DNA of 64,000 bases from an uncultured Eubacteriales bacterium. Its GTDB lineage: Bacteria > Bacillota > Clostridia > Oscillospirales > CAG-382. Position numbers and translations under genes: made by a program. Below are positions 48,650 to 58,707 of this stretch, piece after piece. The stretch lies in contig CAKSCV010000015.1 of the NCBI GenBank assembly GCA_934444645.1, positions 1-64,000 on the forward strand. The letters run 5' to 3'. Position 1 is the stretch's first letter; every line of letters begins with the position of its first letter. A model generated the notes under the pieces. The model ran no database searches, was not told the origin of the DNA, and saw only the letters and a list, made by a program, of their open reading frames with translations.

Positions 48650-51600
48650 GAGAACCGATTTGAAGAAAATCATGGTCATCGGCTCAGGACCGATCGTGAT
48701 CGGGCAGGCCGCTGAATTCGACTATGCCGGCACGCAAGCCTGCCTTGCCTTAAAGGAAGAAGGCTACGAAGTCGTTCTCGTCAACTCCAACCCTGCCACC
48801 ATCATGACCGACACCGCCATTGCCGACAAGGTCTACATGGAGCCGTTAACGCTTGACTATCTTGCAAAAATCATCCGCCGGGAGCATCCCGACGCGCTCA
48901 TTCCGGGTCTTGGCGGTCAAACCGGTCTCAATCTTGCCATGCAGCTCGAAAAAAGCGGAACGCTCGAAAAATGCGGTGTGGAGCTTCTCGGTACGTCGTC
49001 CGCCAGCATCGAAATGGCCGAGGACAGAGAGCTGTTCAAGGAGCTTTGCGAACGCATCGGCGAGCCTGTGCTGCCGTCGGTCATCGCGCACTCCATTGAA
49101 GAAGGCGTCGAGGCCGGCAAAAAGATCGGCTATCCGGTTGTGCTTCGTCCGGCATTTACGCTCGGCGGTACGGGCGGCGGCTTTGCCGACAACGAAGAAG
49201 AGCTGCGCGAAACCATGAAAAATGCGTTGGAGCTTTCGCCGGTTCATCAGGTTTTGGTGGAAAAGAGCATCAAGGGCTATAAGGAAATCGAATACGAGGT
49301 CATGCGCGACGCCAACGACACAGCCATTACCATCTGCAACATGGAAAACATCGACCCGGTCGGCATTCACACCGGCGATTCCATCGTCATCGCGCCCAGC
49401 CAGACCCTCACCAACAAGGAATATCAGCTGCTGCGCGACAGTGCTTTGAAAATCATCCGTGCGCTCAAAATCGAGGGCGGCTGCAACGTGCAGTTTGCGC
49501 TTGATCCGCTGTCCTTCCAATATTTTCTCATCGAAGTCAATCCGCGCGTTTCGCGTTCGTCCGCTCTTGCCTCCAAGGCAAGCGGCTACCCGATAGCACG
49601 CGTTTCAGCCAAAATTTCGGTCGGGCTTCATCTCGATGAGATTCCGATTGCAAACACCCCGGCAAGCTTTGAGCCGACGCTCGACTACGTGGTCACCAAA
49701 ATGCCGCGCTTTCCGTTCGATAAGTTTGCCGACGCCAACAATCACCTTTCCACACAGATGAAAGCGACCGGCGAGGTCATGAGCGTGGGAAGAACGCTCG
49801 AGGAAAGCTTGCTTAAAGCCATCCGTTCGCTTGAGATCGGCGTGTATCACCTGCACATGAAGAAGTTCGACGAATGGAAGTCCGAAGAGCTTCTCGAATA
49901 CATCAAGGGCGGCACGGACGACCGTATTTTTGCCATTGCCAAGATGTTGCGCGACGGCGTTGACCTCGGCGTTATCTGCAATGCGACCGGCATCGATATG
50001 CTGTTCTTGGAAAAGTTCCGGAACATCGTTGCCGCCGAGCGTGAAATTGCCGCCGGCAAGGACGATCCGGTCATTCTTCGCAAGGCAAAGCGCATGGGCT
50101 TCTGCGACCGCGCCATTGCCGACCTGTGGGGCGAAAAAGAGCTTGACGTATTCGAAATGCGAAAGTTAAACGGCATTTTCCCGGTCTACAAAATGATCGA
50201 CACCTGCGCCAGCGAATTTGAGAGCTATATCCCTTACTTCTATTCGACGTATGAGGATGAAAACGAATCGATGGTCAGCGGCAAGAAAAAAGTCATTGTT
50301 CTCGGTTCTGGTCCCATCCGCATCGGGCAGGGCGTGGAATTCGACTATTCGACGGTTCACGCCATCATGACCATCAAGGACATGGGCTACGAAGCCATTA
50401 TTATCAACAACAACCCCGAAACCGTTTCGACCGACTACACCACCAGCGACAAGCTGTATTTCGAGCCGCTCACGGTGGAGGATGTCACCAACATCATCGA
50501 GCTTGAAAAGCCGATTGTCGGCGTGATCGCAAGCCTCGGCGGCCAGACGGCCATCAACCTTGCCGAGCCGCTTCGCCGCAGAGGCGTCAAGATCATCGGT
50601 ACGGATGTGGACGCCATCGAAAAAGCCGAAAACCGCGACGCGTTCGAAAAGGTCATGGAAAGCTTGAACATTCCGCAGCCGAAGGGCAAAGCGGTCACCA
50701 AGATCGAGGACGGCATCAAGGCGGCTTCCGAAATCGGCTATCCGGTTTTGGTGCGTCCGAGCTTTGTTCTCGGCGGCCGCGCCATGCAGCTTGTTTCCAA
50801 CGAAGAAATGCTTCGCCACTACTTGCGCACGGCAGTCGAGATCGACGAGGACAAACCGGTACTTGTTGACAAGTACATCTCCGGCAAGGAATTGGAGGTG
50901 GACGCGGTCTGCGACGGCAAAGACGTGTTTGTACCGGGCATTATGGAGTTAATTGAGCGCACCGGCATTCACTCGGGCGACAGCATCAGCGTGTATCCGA
51001 CCTTCAGCGTTTCGAGCAAGGTCAAGGAGCGCATTTTAAGCTACACCAAGCGCTTGGGACTCGGCATCGGCATTATCGGGCTTTACAACATCCAGTTTAT
51101 CGTCAGCCCCAGTGAAAAGGTGTATGTCATCGAGGTCAATCCGCGCTCCTCGCGTACCGTGCCGTTCCTTTCCAAATCGTCCGGCTACAGTCTTGCCGAC
51201 ATCGCAACCAAGGTCATCTTAGGCCAAAGTCTGCGCGACCAGGGCATTGACCAGCTCTACGGCAACGAAAAAGAGCGTTGGTATGTCAAGGTTCCGGCGT
51301 TCTCGTTCTCCAAGCTGCGCGGCATGGACGCTTACCTTTCGCCGGAAATGAAATCCACCGGCGAAGCCATCGGCTACGACAACAATATGACGCGCGCATT
51401 GTACAAGGCACTGCAAGCCTCCGGCATGAATGTCGCCAACACCGGCAGCGTGCTTGTGACGGTCTCCGACAAGGACAAAGCGGAGGTTCTTCCGCTCATC
51501 AAGCGGTTTTACAGCCTAGGCTTTGATATTGAAGCCACGCACGGCACGTCGGTGTTCTTGGAAAAGGCCGGCATCAAGAACCGCGAAAGAAAACGCATTT

Positions 51601-51827
51601 CGGACGGCTCCAACGAGATTCCCGACGCCATCCGCAAGGGGCTTATCAACTATGTCATCAACACGCGCGATTACGGCAGTGCCGACATGAACTCCGACGG
51701 CAACATGATCCGGCGCTGTGCCGTGGAAAACAATGTGACGGTCTTTACGTCGCTTGACACGGTACGGGCACTGCTCGACGTTCTCGAAGAGATCACCATG
51801 TGCGTTTCGACCATTGACGCAAAATAA
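48642..51827 (+). CDS. carB: Carbamoyl-phosphate synthase large chain
   Basis: The 1061-residue subunit has two homologous ATP-grasp halves: the first phosphorylates bicarbonate, the second carbamate. The N-terminal half starts KIMVIGSGPIVIGQAAEFDY and the second VIVLGSGPIRIGQGVEFDY near residue 547. Signature strings include FALDPLSFQYFLIEVNPRVS and FIVSPSEKVYVIEVNPRSSR. The C-terminal MGS-like regulatory domain (about 930-1061) is present, so UMP or ornithine control is possible. GGAG lies 8 bases before the ATG inside carA, so translation is coupled. The length matches the family. A strong terminator follows. Confidence 0.97.
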   Translation: MPKRTDLKKIMVIGSGPIVIGQAAEFDYAGTQACLALKEEGYEVVLVNSNPATIMTDTAIADKVYMEPLTLDYLAKIIRREHPDALIPGLGGQTGLNLAMQLEKSGTLEKCGVELLGTSSASIEMAEDRELFKELCERIGEPVLPSVIAHSIEEGVEAGKKIGYPVVLRPAFTLGGTGGGFADNEEELRETMKNALELSPVHQVLVEKSIKGYKEIEYEVMRDANDTAITICNMENIDPVGIHTGDSIVIAPSQTLTNKEYQLLRDSALKIIRALKIEGGCNVQFALDPLSFQYFLIEVNPRVSRSSALASKASGYPIARVSAKISVGLHLDEIPIANTPASFEPTLDYVVTKMPRFPFDKFADANNHLSTQMKATGEVMSVGRTLEESLLKAIRSLEIGVYHLHMKKFDEWKSEELLEYIKGGTDDRIFAIAKMLRDGVDLGVICNATGIDMLFLEKFRNIVAAEREIAAGKDDPVILRKAKRMGFCDRAIADLWGEKELDVFEMRKLNGIFPVYKMIDTCASEFESYIPYFYSTYEDENESMVSGKKKVIVLGSGPIRIGQGVEFDYSTVHAIMTIKDMGYEAIIINNNPETVSTDYTTSDKLYFEPLTVEDVTNIIELEKPIVGVIASLGGQTAINLAEPLRRRGVKIIGTDVDAIEKAENRDAFEKVMESLNIPQPKGKAVTKIEDGIKAASEIGYPVLVRPSFVLGGRAMQLVSNEEMLRHYLRTAVEIDEDKPVLVDKYISGKELEVDAVCDGKDVFVPGIMELIERTGIHSGDSISVYPTFSVSSKVKERILSYTKRLGLGIGIIGLYNIQFIVSPSEKVYVIEVNPRSSRTVPFLSKSSGYSLADIATKVILGQSLRDQGIDQLYGNEKERWYVKVPAFSFSKLRGMDAYLSPEMKSTGEAIGYDNNMTRALYKALQASGMNVANTGSVLVTVSDKDKAEVLPLIKRFYSLGFDIEATHGTSVFLEKAGIKNRERKRISDGSNEIPDAIRKGLINYVINTRDYGSADMNSDGNMIRRCAVENNVTVFTSLDTVRALLDVLEEITMCVSTIDAK

Positions 51828-51843
51828 AAGCATTCGAAATTTT

Positions 51844-51885
51844 CGGCTGTCCGGTACGGTTTCCGTTTCGGACAGCCGTTTTTTT
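51844..51885 (+). terminator. Terminator of carAB
   Basis: A 10-bp stem (CGGCTGTCCG / CGGACAGCCG) with a 15-base loop is followed by seven T's. Confidence 0.93.
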
Positions 51886-51933
51886 GCGCCGTTTTCGCGC
51901 ATTTGCCCAAATTGCCGTCTTTGGCGGAAGACC

Positions 51934-51963
51934 TTGACAAGCCGAATTCCGGTATGCTATAAT
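51934..51963 (+). promoter_or_regulatory. Upstream promoter of the second SLH/GH99-like gene
   Basis: TTGACA (51934-51939) and TATAAT (51958-51963) are spaced 18 bases apart, about 220 bases ahead of the start codon. Between this promoter and the second one (52127) the sequence shows two copies of GCGTAAAGTTT (near 51971 and 52049) and no credible gene. Confidence 0.65.
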
Positions 51964-52126
51964 GAATTTGCGTAAAGTTTGCATAAAATCAGAGGATACA
52001 CTTTGACATGGGAAAGATACAAAAAATGGACAATTTTCCCCTATACGCGTAAAGTTTTCTTAATGTCAGATAAAAAACGTTTGTTTTACCGCGGTCGAAA
52101 AATGCGAATACGGTCGTTTGTTCTTC

Positions 52127-52155
52127 TTGACAGAAGTTCGAAAACGCCGTATAAT
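52127..52155 (+). promoter_or_regulatory. Proximal promoter of the second SLH/GH99-like gene
   Basis: TTGACA (52127-52132) and TATAAT (52150-52155) are spaced 17 bases apart, 30 bases before the ATG. Both hexamers are perfect. Confidence 0.85.
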
Positions 52156-52185
52156 AATCTCATATACAAAAAAAGGAGCGATGAC

Positions 52186-55100
52186 ATGAAAAAGAAAGTC
52201 CTTATCGGGCTTGCCGCAAGCGTTTGTCTTGCCTTGGGTGCAGGCAGCTTTGCGGCAGGTGCGGCGGAATTTTCCAAGGTTCAATCGTACAAATCCGGCA
52301 TGTTCACCGACGTGGCGGAGGACGCTTGGTACGCGTCGTCGGTATCGAATGCCTACGAGCTCGGCTTTATGAAGGGCACGGCAGAAAGTGCCTTTTCGCC
52401 CGAAGGAAACATGACGGCTGCCGAAGCGGTCACCATCGCCGCACGCGTGCATGACGCATACTATGCGAAACACACGGCTTTCTCACAGGACGGTGCGCAT
52501 TGGTACGACGATTATGTTTCGTATGCCGCGGAAAACGGCATTCTTGAGCCGGATCTGTTTGACGATTACGACAGACCCGCCACCCGAAGCGAAATGGCTC
52601 TGCTATTTTCCGGCGCCGTTCCGGCATCCTACCTTGCCGCGCAAAATGCGGTGGAGGAAATTCCGGATGTGCCCGAAACCAACCGGTATTACAATCAGCT
52701 CCTTACGCTGTACAAGGCAGGAGTTCTTATGGGTAACGACGAATTCGGCACGTTTTTGCCGAACAACAACATTTCACGTGCGGAGGCGGCAGCCATCATC
52801 GGCCGCATTGCGCTTCCCGCCACAAGACTCCAAAAAACGCTCACCGACGCCAATTTCGGCGACGCGTACTATTTAATCCGCGACATGAAAAGCACCTTCC
52901 GCACGGGCGATGCCGGAAGTGCTGTCCTTTCGCCGTGGTTTATCGACAAACGCTTTGCGGAAAGCGCGGGCGGCGAAGGTCTTTCCGATTTCAATCCGAG
53001 CGAAAAGGTCGAGGTTTGGCGCGACATTGACGATGTTTCGCGCGGCCTTTTGGGACTCGATTTCATTGCCGACATCCAGTTTGGCAAGAGCGGCTTATAT
53101 TTCCGTGTGACCGACGACGGCAAAACGCCGCTGCTGTCGCTTGACACCAAGGAAAGTAAGTTCTTCTTAAACGGAACCGACACCGGCGTTGCCGTCAAAG
53201 ACGGCACGTATTACGTCAACGTCCGGATGGATTTGGACAACCATACGGCAGAGCTTTTTATCAACGGTGAAAAAATCGACAAGACCTTCACGCTTCCGAC
53301 CGTCACCGCCGCGCGGTTCTACATCGGTTCGGACGAAGAGGGCATGGCGTATGTCGTGATGAAACGCTGCGACCTCTACAAGGATTATCTCGTCAACGAA
53401 CGCTTCCTCGTGCCGGAAAACACACCGCTTTGCGGTTGGAAAGTAACCGGCGACGCGCAGGTGGTTCGTGCCGGAGGTGAAATCAACAACGATGTCAACA
53501 GTGCACGGCTTTCCGCCGGTGCGGCCGCGAAGAAGACCTTCCGCAAAATAAGCGGCAAGGTGGTTTTCGAATCGTTCATGCTCTTCCCGACCACCGCTGA
53601 CACCGGGTTTGTTTCGCTTTCAAGCGGTGCAACCGAAGTGGCGAAATTGGTCGTCAACGCCGACGGCATCTTCAAGGCGGACGGCACCAAGCTGCGCCAT
53701 CATGTGAACAATATCTGGCAGACATTACGCATCGAGGCCGACACCGTCACCGGCAAGGTTTTATACAAGATCAACGGCAAAACGGTCGGCGAATACGCGT
53801 TTGATGCCGCCGCGTCCACGGTGGACACCATCACCTTCGGCGCGACAAGCGGTTCGGTGATCTTCGACGACGCGGTCGTGTTCCTCACGCACGAATACGA
53901 CGACTACTGCCCGACGCCCAAGCCGGTCGGCGACGACGGCTACGACACGCTGTTAAACGTCTGCAACCTCTGGCACGACGGCACCGGCTGGGGTGCAGTC
54001 TCCGCATATCCCGACATTGAGCCGGCACTCGGCTATTACGATGAGGGCATTCCGGAAACAGCCGACTGGCAGATCAAATTCATGGTGGAAAACGGCATCG
54101 ATGTTCAGCATATGTGCTGGTATTCGCCGTCAACCGACATCAAGGAACCCATCAAAAAACCGCAGATCAACTATTGGGCACTGCATGAGGGCTTCTTCAA
54201 CGCAAAATATTCCGATTTGATGAAATTTGCCATCATGTGGGAAAACAATGCCGACGTTTACGGTCTCGAGCAGTTCAAAGAGTTCGTTTGGCCGTATTGG
54301 GTGGAATACTATTTCACCGACTGCCGCTACTACACCATCGACAACCAAATCGTCTTTACCGTTTGGAGCTATCCGAACTTCCGCAAGGCCTTCGGCGATA
54401 CCGATGAGGGCGCAAAAGCCGCCATCGAATTCATGAACGAGGACATTAAAACGTACGGCTTCGACGGCGTAAAGGTCATTTTCTTCGACTACCACAAAAA
54501 GGACGCCGCCACCTTCCAAACCATGGCAAACATGGGAGCTGCCGCTTCTTACGCTTACCATTGGCAGCAGGACGGCAACAAGTACGAGACCACCATCGCC
54601 CGGTTGGAAAACAATGCCGCAAACGGTGCGCTTCACATCATCCCCACCGTTTCGGTCGGCTTCAACAACATCGGCTGGTCGAATGTGCGCAAGCCGATGA
54701 TCTCACTCGAAGACCACAAAAAGGTGCTTGAATACATTAAAAACGACTATCTGCCGCGCTTTGACGGCTGGAAAGCCAAAACGCTTGTCGTTTCCACCTG
54801 GAACGAATACGGCGAAGGCACGTATGTCATGCCCTGTGCCGGGCTTCACGGCTTCGGCTATCTCGAAAACGTCGCCGAAGTGCTTGCCGGAAAAACCGAC
54901 CACACGGATAACATCTATCCGACCGACGCGCAAAAGACACGGCTTGGGCATATGTATCCGAAAACAAAAACCTCCCTCAAACGCTATGATATCGAACAGC
55001 CCGAAAAAATCGTTTCGGATAAGCTTCTGTACACCGCCACCGGCGAAGATCTCACCGGCTTTATGCACCTAACCGACACCTCCATGGCGTTCGACGGCGT

Positions 55101-56820
55101 TTTCAAAGGTGCCTGCGAGACCGGCGACCCTGCCGTGCGCATCAAGGACGAAAAGCGGTTTGCGCCCATCGCCGCTTCGGAAATTGCAAACTTACGCATC
55201 AAAATGCGCGTGAGCGTGGATTCGTTATGCGATATCTTCTTTCTCACGGCGGATGACCAAAGCTATTCCGAATCAAAATCCTTCCGTTTTGACGTGAAAG
55301 CCGGGACGGATATGGTCGAATATGTTGTTGAAACGGCGACCTGCGAAAACTGGAAGGGCGACATCACCGCGTTCCGCATTGACCCGATCACGGGTGCGGG
55401 CGAATTCGAGATCGCTTCGTTCGAGCTTCTCGGCGTGGACGAAGAAAAGCTGCCGTATACGCTGACGGTCGACAGCAAAGCCTATACGCCGGTGTTCCCG
55501 ATCGAAGCGCGAAACGACGACTTCTATGCGGCGGCAGAAGCCTATTCCGAATTCTTCGCCCGTCACCACTTCTATTTCGAATGGGATCGCCACACCGGCC
55601 GTCTGTATATCGCTTCCGCCGGAAATAAGGAAATCACCTTCACCGTCGGCAGTGACAAAGCCCTTGCAAACGGCAAAGAAATCGCGCTGAAGGAGGCCGT
55701 TGCCCTAAAAGACGGTCTGCCGGTCATTCCGCTAAAGGTGCTGTACGATGCGCTCGGCGTTTCGTATGAGGTCGACGGCAAAACCATTGCGGTCACCTTA
55801 AAAAAGAGCGATTTTGACAAAAAAAACAAAGAAATCCGTGCAAGCCGCGTGCCGGGCAGCTACGAATTTGCCATCACCGGCGACAGCGAAGGTTGGACGG
55901 GTGCTAACACAAGCGTGGCGGTGACCGACGGTGCGCTTAGCGGCGCGTCCCTAAAGAACAGCCAAGGCTGGTACGACCCGTTGCTGTTAAGCCCCTCCCT
56001 TTCGCTTGACGCTTCGGTTTACAACAAAATCGTCATCGGCATTAAGCACGATTCGGCACGCGAGACCGGCGAAACGCTTCAGGTCTTCTTCATCACCGAT
56101 TCCGACAAAGCCTGGAACGGCGACAAATGCTTCACCGTGCCGTATGAAAGCAGCTCCTCGGGCGGCAAATTCATCGAATACGCCATTTCCTGCACGCAAA
56201 ATGCGGCATGGAACGGCATCATTACCGGCATCCGCGTCGATCCGCTAAGCGCAAGCGGCACATATGCCATCGATTACATCCGCATCATCGAGGACACCGA
56301 CCTCAAAGCGCAAAAAGAGAAAGAGCTTGCCGAAAAGCTGGCACGCGGCTTTGAGCTTGTCGGCGGCGATGCCGAAGACACCGAAAACGCTGCGTTCTTC
56401 AACAAGCCGGGCGATTCGGTCATCACCATCGTAAGGGATGAAGAGAAAAACTCGAATGTCTACCAAAACATGGCGATTGCCGGTTACAACTATGCGCGTC
56501 AGAGCGTGGTCTGGACGCCCGGCAAGACCTATGAAGTGTCGGTGGATTTCAAGGTGCTCTCCAACCGTACCGGGAAAACCGATTTTTCCACGCAGATTTT
56601 CTTCAACGCACGCTTTACCGACGCGGACGGCAAATACGACCATCCGCAAAAGATCGGCGAGCTTTCGCCCGAGGACGGCTGGCAAACGCTGAAATTCACG
56701 TTTGAGATTCCGGACGGCATCGACTATCACGAAAACGACGAATTTTCGTTCTATGTCAATCCGGCGGACAACCAAGGCGTCAACTATCAATTTGACAACG
56801 TAACGGTCACCGTAAAATAA
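52186..56820 (+). CDS. SLH-anchored giant protein with GH99/WbsX-like domain (paralog)
   Basis: This 1544-residue exported protein matches the 4783-9450 product in domain order. After the signal peptide (MKKKVLIGLAASVCLALGAG) come three SLH domains (FTDVAEDAWYASSVSNAYEL, RPATRSEMALLFSGA, RAEAAAIIGR), then two beta-sandwiches. The WbsX/GH99-like domain lies at about residues 589-900 (IEPALGYYDEGIPETADWQI at the start; STWNEYGEG near 872). A binding-type sandwich, a copper-amine-oxidase-N-like module and two C-terminal sandwiches follow. I start at the ATG at 52186, preceded by AAGGAG and the signal peptide; the frame is open upstream but contains the promoter. It stands alone, unlike its paralog. 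Substrate specificity probably differs. Confidence 0.85.
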   Translation: MKKKVLIGLAASVCLALGAGSFAAGAAEFSKVQSYKSGMFTDVAEDAWYASSVSNAYELGFMKGTAESAFSPEGNMTAAEAVTIAARVHDAYYAKHTAFSQDGAHWYDDYVSYAAENGILEPDLFDDYDRPATRSEMALLFSGAVPASYLAAQNAVEEIPDVPETNRYYNQLLTLYKAGVLMGNDEFGTFLPNNNISRAEAAAIIGRIALPATRLQKTLTDANFGDAYYLIRDMKSTFRTGDAGSAVLSPWFIDKRFAESAGGEGLSDFNPSEKVEVWRDIDDVSRGLLGLDFIADIQFGKSGLYFRVTDDGKTPLLSLDTKESKFFLNGTDTGVAVKDGTYYVNVRMDLDNHTAELFINGEKIDKTFTLPTVTAARFYIGSDEEGMAYVVMKRCDLYKDYLVNERFLVPENTPLCGWKVTGDAQVVRAGGEINNDVNSARLSAGAAAKKTFRKISGKVVFESFMLFPTTADTGFVSLSSGATEVAKLVVNADGIFKADGTKLRHHVNNIWQTLRIEADTVTGKVLYKINGKTVGEYAFDAAASTVDTITFGATSGSVIFDDAVVFLTHEYDDYCPTPKPVGDDGYDTLLNVCNLWHDGTGWGAVSAYPDIEPALGYYDEGIPETADWQIKFMVENGIDVQHMCWYSPSTDIKEPIKKPQINYWALHEGFFNAKYSDLMKFAIMWENNADVYGLEQFKEFVWPYWVEYYFTDCRYYTIDNQIVFTVWSYPNFRKAFGDTDEGAKAAIEFMNEDIKTYGFDGVKVIFFDYHKKDAATFQTMANMGAAASYAYHWQQDGNKYETTIARLENNAANGALHIIPTVSVGFNNIGWSNVRKPMISLEDHKKVLEYIKNDYLPRFDGWKAKTLVVSTWNEYGEGTYVMPCAGLHGFGYLENVAEVLAGKTDHTDNIYPTDAQKTRLGHMYPKTKTSLKRYDIEQPEKIVSDKLLYTATGEDLTGFMHLTDTSMAFDGVFKGACETGDPAVRIKDEKRFAPIAASEIANLRIKMRVSVDSLCDIFFLTADDQSYSESKSFRFDVKAGTDMVEYVVETATCENWKGDITAFRIDPITGAGEFEIASFELLGVDEEKLPYTLTVDSKAYTPVFPIEARNDDFYAAAEAYSEFFARHHFYFEWDRHTGRLYIASAGNKEITFTVGSDKALANGKEIALKEAVALKDGLPVIPLKVLYDALGVSYEVDGKTIAVTLKKSDFDKKNKEIRASRVPGSYEFAITGDSEGWTGANTSVAVTDGALSGASLKNSQGWYDPLLLSPSLSLDASVYNKIVIGIKHDSARETGETLQVFFITDSDKAWNGDKCFTVPYESSSSGGKFIEYAISCTQNAAWNGIITGIRVDPLSASGTYAIDYIRIIEDTDLKAQKEKELAEKLARGFELVGGDAEDTENAAFFNKPGDSVITIVRDEEKNSNVYQNMAIAGYNYARQSVVWTPGKTYEVSVDFKVLSNRTGKTDFSTQIFFNARFTDADGKYDHPQKIGELSPEDGWQTLKFTFEIPDGIDYHENDEFSFYVNPADNQGVNYQFDNVTVTVK

Positions 56821-56835
56821 AGCAAATTTGCAAAG

Positions 56836-56871
56836 CTTCCTGCGGATATCCATGCCGCAGGAAGTTTTTTT
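56836..56871 (+). terminator. Terminator of the second SLH/GH99-like gene
   Basis: A 10-bp stem (CTTCCTGCGG / CCGCAGGAAG) with a 9-base loop is followed by seven T's. Confidence 0.93.
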
Positions 56872-56922
56872 GCCGCAAAATGGCGTTTCTCGTTTATGAT
56901 TTGTAAACAAGGTGCTTTTTCC

Positions 56923-56951
56923 TTGACAAAAGCCGTTTTTATGGGTATAAT
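56923..56951 (+). promoter_or_regulatory. Consensus promoter directly ahead of the deacetylase gene
   Basis: TTGACA (56923-56928) and TATAAT (56946-56951) are spaced 17 bases apart. The ATG at 56961 is only 9 bases after the -10 box, so the transcript should have almost no leader. Confidence 0.85.
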
Positions 56952-56960
56952 CTATGTGTT

Positions 56961-58664
56961 ATGAAAAATAGACATTTGCACACCGACGGCTTTTTGCCAT
57001 CGGTTTCGAAAAAAACAGCCTTTCTGCACCGCCATGCGCTGTTTGCCGTCGCTTATATCTGCCTTTTGCTCGGTTTTTCCGCGTTCTTCCGGCAGACCTG
57101 TTTTGCTTCGTCCGACGTGTTTGCGCAGCAAACGGAGCTTTCTGCATCCATAACGGCAGAGCGAACGACCGACGCGCGGCAGGACACACGCTTGCGGCTG
57201 CTGACAAAAAAACAGGACTACCGCGCCTTTCTTCTCGGTTCGTTTCCGGCATACGGCTATGATGCTTCCGTTTTAGAATCTTTTCTTTCGGTGAAAGCCT
57301 ATCATCTTGCCGCCGGGAACCTTTCGGAAACCGAGAAGATGTTCGATTTTGCGGTGGAAACCTGTCAGCCGACCGTTCTGCTTTTTTCGATTGCGGCGTG
57401 CGATTTTTTCTCCGGTAATACAGCGCAAAGTGCTTTTCCGGTGCAGAATCTTGCCGACGGAAGCGTTTTTCGCGGCATAAACGATGTGATGCGCATCGGC
57501 GATGCGGCGGTCTACGAGAACCAATACGACTATCGGTTTGCGGCGAAAAAGTCGTCCGCCGGAGTGCCTTCGTCCGAACGCGTGCTTACGCTGCACGACA
57601 AAATGCGCCGCGTTTGTGAGCAAAAGAACATTCGCCTTATCACGGTGCTTTCGCCGGTCTATGCGCCGGAAATGACCGGGGCACTTGCGGCTTGCTACGG
57701 CACGGTGCGCAAAGCTCTCGGAAACACAGCCGATTTTTACGATTATTCCACGCTTCCGTTATGTGCGGACAAACGCTTTTTCTACAACAAAAACGAGTTT
57801 CGCACCTGCTTGGGAAACCGCATCTTAGCCGACATTTTTGCCGGTGAAAAGAGCGGCTTTGCCTTAACCGACACGGCAAAAGAACAGACATTGCCGATTT
57901 TACTCTACCACCATGTGACAAACGAACGCGGTTACGGCGATTCGGTCATCTCGGCCTCCCGTTTGGAGGAGCATTTGCGAACACTGACCGCTGCCGGTTA
58001 CACAGCCGTTTCGCTTTCCGAGGCCGAAGCGTTCGTCCGGGACGGCACGCCGCTTCCCGAAAAGCCGATCTGCATCACCTTTGACGACGGCTATGAAAGC
58101 AACGCAGTGCTTGCTCTGCCGCTGCTTGAAAAATACAAAATGAAAGCCGCGTTCTTTTATATCGGCTGGGCGGTCGGAAAAGACAGCTACAAAGACACCG
58201 GAACGCCCATATTCGAACACTTTGATTTTGACACGGCACGCAAAATGCAGGCTTCGGGACTTGCCGAATTCGGCTCGCACACCTACGATATGCACCAAAG
58301 CGACACGCTCGAAACACAAAAGAACGCCGCTCGCTTTGCGGTCAAACCGTTAAAGCACGAGCTGCCGAGCAAGTTTATCCGCGTTGTCAAGGACGATTGC
58401 CGCAAGTTTAACGCGGCGTTTGAGAAGACCTTCGGCGAGCCGGTTCGCTATCTTTCCTATCCGCACGGCATCTATTCGCCGTTATCCGAAAGCATTCTTG
58501 CCGGCGAAGGCATCACCGTCACGCTTTCCACCGAAAGCGGCGGCAGGAATGTATTAGTCGAAGGGCTGCCGCAAAGCTTGCGTGCGCTTTACCGCTTTAC
58601 GGTAAGCGAGGACATGACCGGAAGCGACCTTCTTAAGCTGATCGACACGGTGTATGCACCGTGA
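56961..58664 (+). CDS. SGNH-like / polysaccharide deacetylase fusion, membrane-anchored
   Basis: The 567-residue protein has one N-terminal membrane segment (HALFAVAYICLLLGFSAFF, residues about 25-43). The first extracellular half (about 90-300) resembles SGNH/DltD-type acyl-transfer domains (AFLLGSFPAYGYDASVLESF; a late YDYSTLPLCADKRFFY), although the catalytic triad is not certain. The second half (about 310-567) is a NodB polysaccharide deacetylase (CE4): LPILLYHHVT, ITFDDGYESN with the metal and base Asp pair, the metal-binding SHTYDMH, and YLSYPHG. It should remove acetyl groups from a cell-wall or surface glycan. No ribosome binding site precedes the ATG, which sits at the predicted transcript start. 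The next gene is 43 bases downstream with no terminator. Confidence 0.8.
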   Translation: MKNRHLHTDGFLPSVSKKTAFLHRHALFAVAYICLLLGFSAFFRQTCFASSDVFAQQTELSASITAERTTDARQDTRLRLLTKKQDYRAFLLGSFPAYGYDASVLESFLSVKAYHLAAGNLSETEKMFDFAVETCQPTVLLFSIAACDFFSGNTAQSAFPVQNLADGSVFRGINDVMRIGDAAVYENQYDYRFAAKKSSAGVPSSERVLTLHDKMRRVCEQKNIRLITVLSPVYAPEMTGALAACYGTVRKALGNTADFYDYSTLPLCADKRFFYNKNEFRTCLGNRILADIFAGEKSGFALTDTAKEQTLPILLYHHVTNERGYGDSVISASRLEEHLRTLTAAGYTAVSLSEAEAFVRDGTPLPEKPICITFDDGYESNAVLALPLLEKYKMKAAFFYIGWAVGKDSYKDTGTPIFEHFDFDTARKMQASGLAEFGSHTYDMHQSDTLETQKNAARFAVKPLKHELPSKFIRVVKDDCRKFNAAFEKTFGEPVRYLSYPHGIYSPLSESILAGEGITVTLSTESGGRNVLVEGLPQSLRALYRFTVSEDMTGSDLLKLIDTVYAP

Positions 58665-58707
58665 TAACAGACACCAACGAACCAACCACACAAAAAGGAG
58701 AAACATC

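Noticed and set aside
51979..52185. A 69-residue N-terminal extension of the second SLH/GH99-like protein
   Set aside because: The stretch contains the proximal promoter and -10 box, has no binding site, and the signal peptide begins at 52186 after AAGGAG.
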